Source: Suilimivivens aceti
Lineage (GTDB): Bacteria > Bacillota > Clostridia > Lachnospirales > Lachnospiraceae
Assembly (NCBI RefSeq): GCF_025567405.1
Contig: NZ_JAOQKJ010000004.1
Location: 1 to 64,000, forward strand
Direction: 5' to 3'
Length of the DNA stretch: 64,000 nt
Positions within the stretch are counted from its first letter, which is position 1. Every line of letters begins with the position of its first letter. The notes below the pieces were generated by a model that was not told the DNA's origin, ran no database searches, and worked only from the letters and a program-made list of their open reading frames with translations. Made by a program: the position numbers and the translations under genes. Of the stretch, positions 62,892 through 64,000 are shown one piece after another.

Positions 62892-64000
62892 TTACAAACT
62901 ACAAAACAGTTTGCAGACCTTGAACAAATAATCTCCATATCGGGCTTTTTCGACTGAAAGCTCTGCCAGGATGGATACACTGCCAATCCGGTTCCCATTC
63001 AGCGAATATACCGCTTCTCCAACTGCCTCTCCCCGTTCTACAGGAGCCTGTATTTCTTCAGGCAGGCTGATGGTCTTTTCCACCTGGCTCAGGTTCTGAC
63101 CATCGATATCAAGATATCGGAAGGTACCTTCATACAGGAGCGGCACCTCATCTTCAACACCGCCTGCCACCTTTAGTTTTCCAAGCGGATCTTTATTTTC
63201 ATCCTCATACAGGGCACTGACACTGTAGCCATAGTTCAAAAGCGTCATGGCATCCTGAAACCTCACTTTATTACTTGGGGATCCCATTACCACTGCGATC
63301 AGATCAATATCATCCTTACTTGCTGTCGCTGAAAGACAATACAGTGCCTTACTGGTGGAGCCGGTCTTCAGTCCTGTTGTCCATTCATACATCTTAAGCA
63401 GTTTATTCGTACTGGATAACGTAAATACAGAAGTTCCCTGACTGGTTTCATGTGTGATATCCTCCATCCAGATCCTGGTATATTCAAAAACCTGGGGATA
63501 TTTTGTGATCAGCTCTCTTGACATGATGGCAACGTCCCTGGCTGTGGTATAATGATCGTCCGAATCTGACAGTCCACAGCAATCCTCGAAATGGGTGTTT
63601 TCCATACCGAGTTCCTTTGCCTTGTTATTCATCATTTGCACAAATTCTTCTTCACTTCCCGCAATAAACTCTGCCGCAGCAACACTGGCATCATTGCCGG
63701 AAGCAACTGCTATACATTTAATGATCGTATCCAGTGACTGTACCTCGCCCTCTTCCAAAAAGACCTGAGATCCGCCCATAGACTTGGCATGGGCACTGGT
63801 GACCACCTGGCTGTCTAATGTGATCCTGCCTGTATTCAGGTGTTCAAAAATAAGAAGGAGTGTCATGATCTTCGTGATACTGGCCGGGCTTCTTCTTTCA
63901 TCTGCATTCTGTTCACAGATGACCCTGCCGGTAGAGGCCTCCATCAAGAGATAGGACGGCGCTTCTACTGCCGGGGAAGCCTGCAGCGGCAGGACGTTCA
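62892..64000 (-). CDS. dacF: D-alanyl-D-alanine carboxypeptidase, start beyond the window
   Basis: The frame is open to the window edge; the visible 369 codons lack the signal peptide. S11 motifs are S-x-x-K (SPASITKIMTLL), S-x-N (ASGNDASVAAAEF) and K-T-G (TGLKTGSTSKA), followed by a C-terminal beta domain and a short amphipathic end. An internal TTG-ATG near 63947 lies inside the conserved SYLLMEASTG strand, so it is not the true start. This is a second D,D-carboxypeptidase besides the one at 57571. Confidence 0.9.
   Translation of the reverse strand, partial: NVLPLQASPAVEAPSYLLMEASTGRVICEQNADERRSPASITKIMTLLLIFEHLNTGRITLDSQVVTSAHAKSMGGSQVFLEEGEVQSLDTIIKCIAVASGNDASVAAAEFIAGSEEEFVQMMNNKAKELGMENTHFEDCCGLSDSDDHYTTARDVAIMSRELITKYPQVFEYTRIWMEDITHETSQGTSVFTLSSTNKLLKMYEWTTGLKTGSTSKALYCLSATASKDDIDLIAVVMGSPSNKVRFQDAMTLLNYGYSVSALYEDENKDPLGKLKVAGGVEDEVPLLYEGTFRYLDIDGQNLSQVEKTISLPEEIQAPVERGEAVGEAVYSLNGNRIGSVSILAELSVEKARYGDYLFKVCKLFCSL

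Noticed and set aside
1..64000. CRISPR array, rRNA or tRNA genes
   Set aside because: No regularly spaced direct repeats of CRISPR type and no recognisable rRNA or tRNA sequences were seen by eye; a covariance search would be needed to exclude a divergent tRNA.

Overview
The window looks like the chromosome of a gut Lachnospiraceae bacterium (Firmicutes; Blautia, Ruminococcus or Dorea-like). The evidence is AGGAGG-type ribosome binding sites, Tn916- and Tn4451-type mobile genes, and a chromosomal part carrying scpA/scpB, D-Ala-D-Ala carboxypeptidases, yvcK and a biotin-dependent sodium-pump decarboxylase cluster. The genus is not proven by anything seen here. Two runs of N (1930-2258 and 4927-5253) interrupt genes and change their reading frame, so this is a scaffolded, probably metagenomic, assembly.

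Layout. (1) 1-6.9 kb: part of a mobilizable element read on the minus strand, with vapE-type and CHC2 zinc-finger replication genes, a MobA/MobL relaxase, a lipoprotein, a DUF3847 protein, a RepA-like initiator and TnpV. A convincing IncQ-like oriT lies at 3463-3500. (2) 7-32.8 kb: a Tn916-like integrative mobilizable element. It has int, xis, an orf8-like gene and an orf7-like sigma factor, several small regulators, a BceAB-type ABC exporter with a GntR regulator, a phosphoesterase and a NarL-type two-component system, a second mobilization pair (mobC, relaxase), a DUF3800 gene with a candidate small RNA, a decayed SMC-like ATPase, an IS21 copy that cut a repA gene, a MATE pump with an AraC regulator, an IS3 fragment and an AAA/PD-(D/E)XK protein. 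(3) 32.8-44.3 kb: accreted cargo, namely a Schlafen AlbA_2-type protein, a three-gene operon built around a TOTE-type primase-helicase, a serine hydrolase with a DUF2961 protein, and a small operon with a nuclease-like protein. (4) 44.5-64 kb: ordinary chromosome, all on the minus strand.

The most unusual structure is an array. Four copies of one element terminus, each starting TGCCGTGGCA, lie in the same orientation at 6964, 32810, 34392 and 44161. Their left flanks are unrelated. The first copy leads into an intact integrase and the third into a 36-codon integrase stump. I read the 7-44 kb stretch as serial insertion, or cassette accretion, at one site beside a GGDEF gene.

Best candidates for a little-described system are the TOTE operon (winged-helix protein, calcineurin-like phosphoesterase, primase-helicase-PLD protein with 4-base overlaps), the DUF3800 gene with its roughly 90-nt promoter-to-terminator RNA, and a pair of adjacent perfect palindromes upstream of the interrupted repA. 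In the chromosomal part, one operon encodes counterparts of all three transcarboxylase subunits (12S, 5S, 1.3S) together with the OadB/OadG sodium pump.
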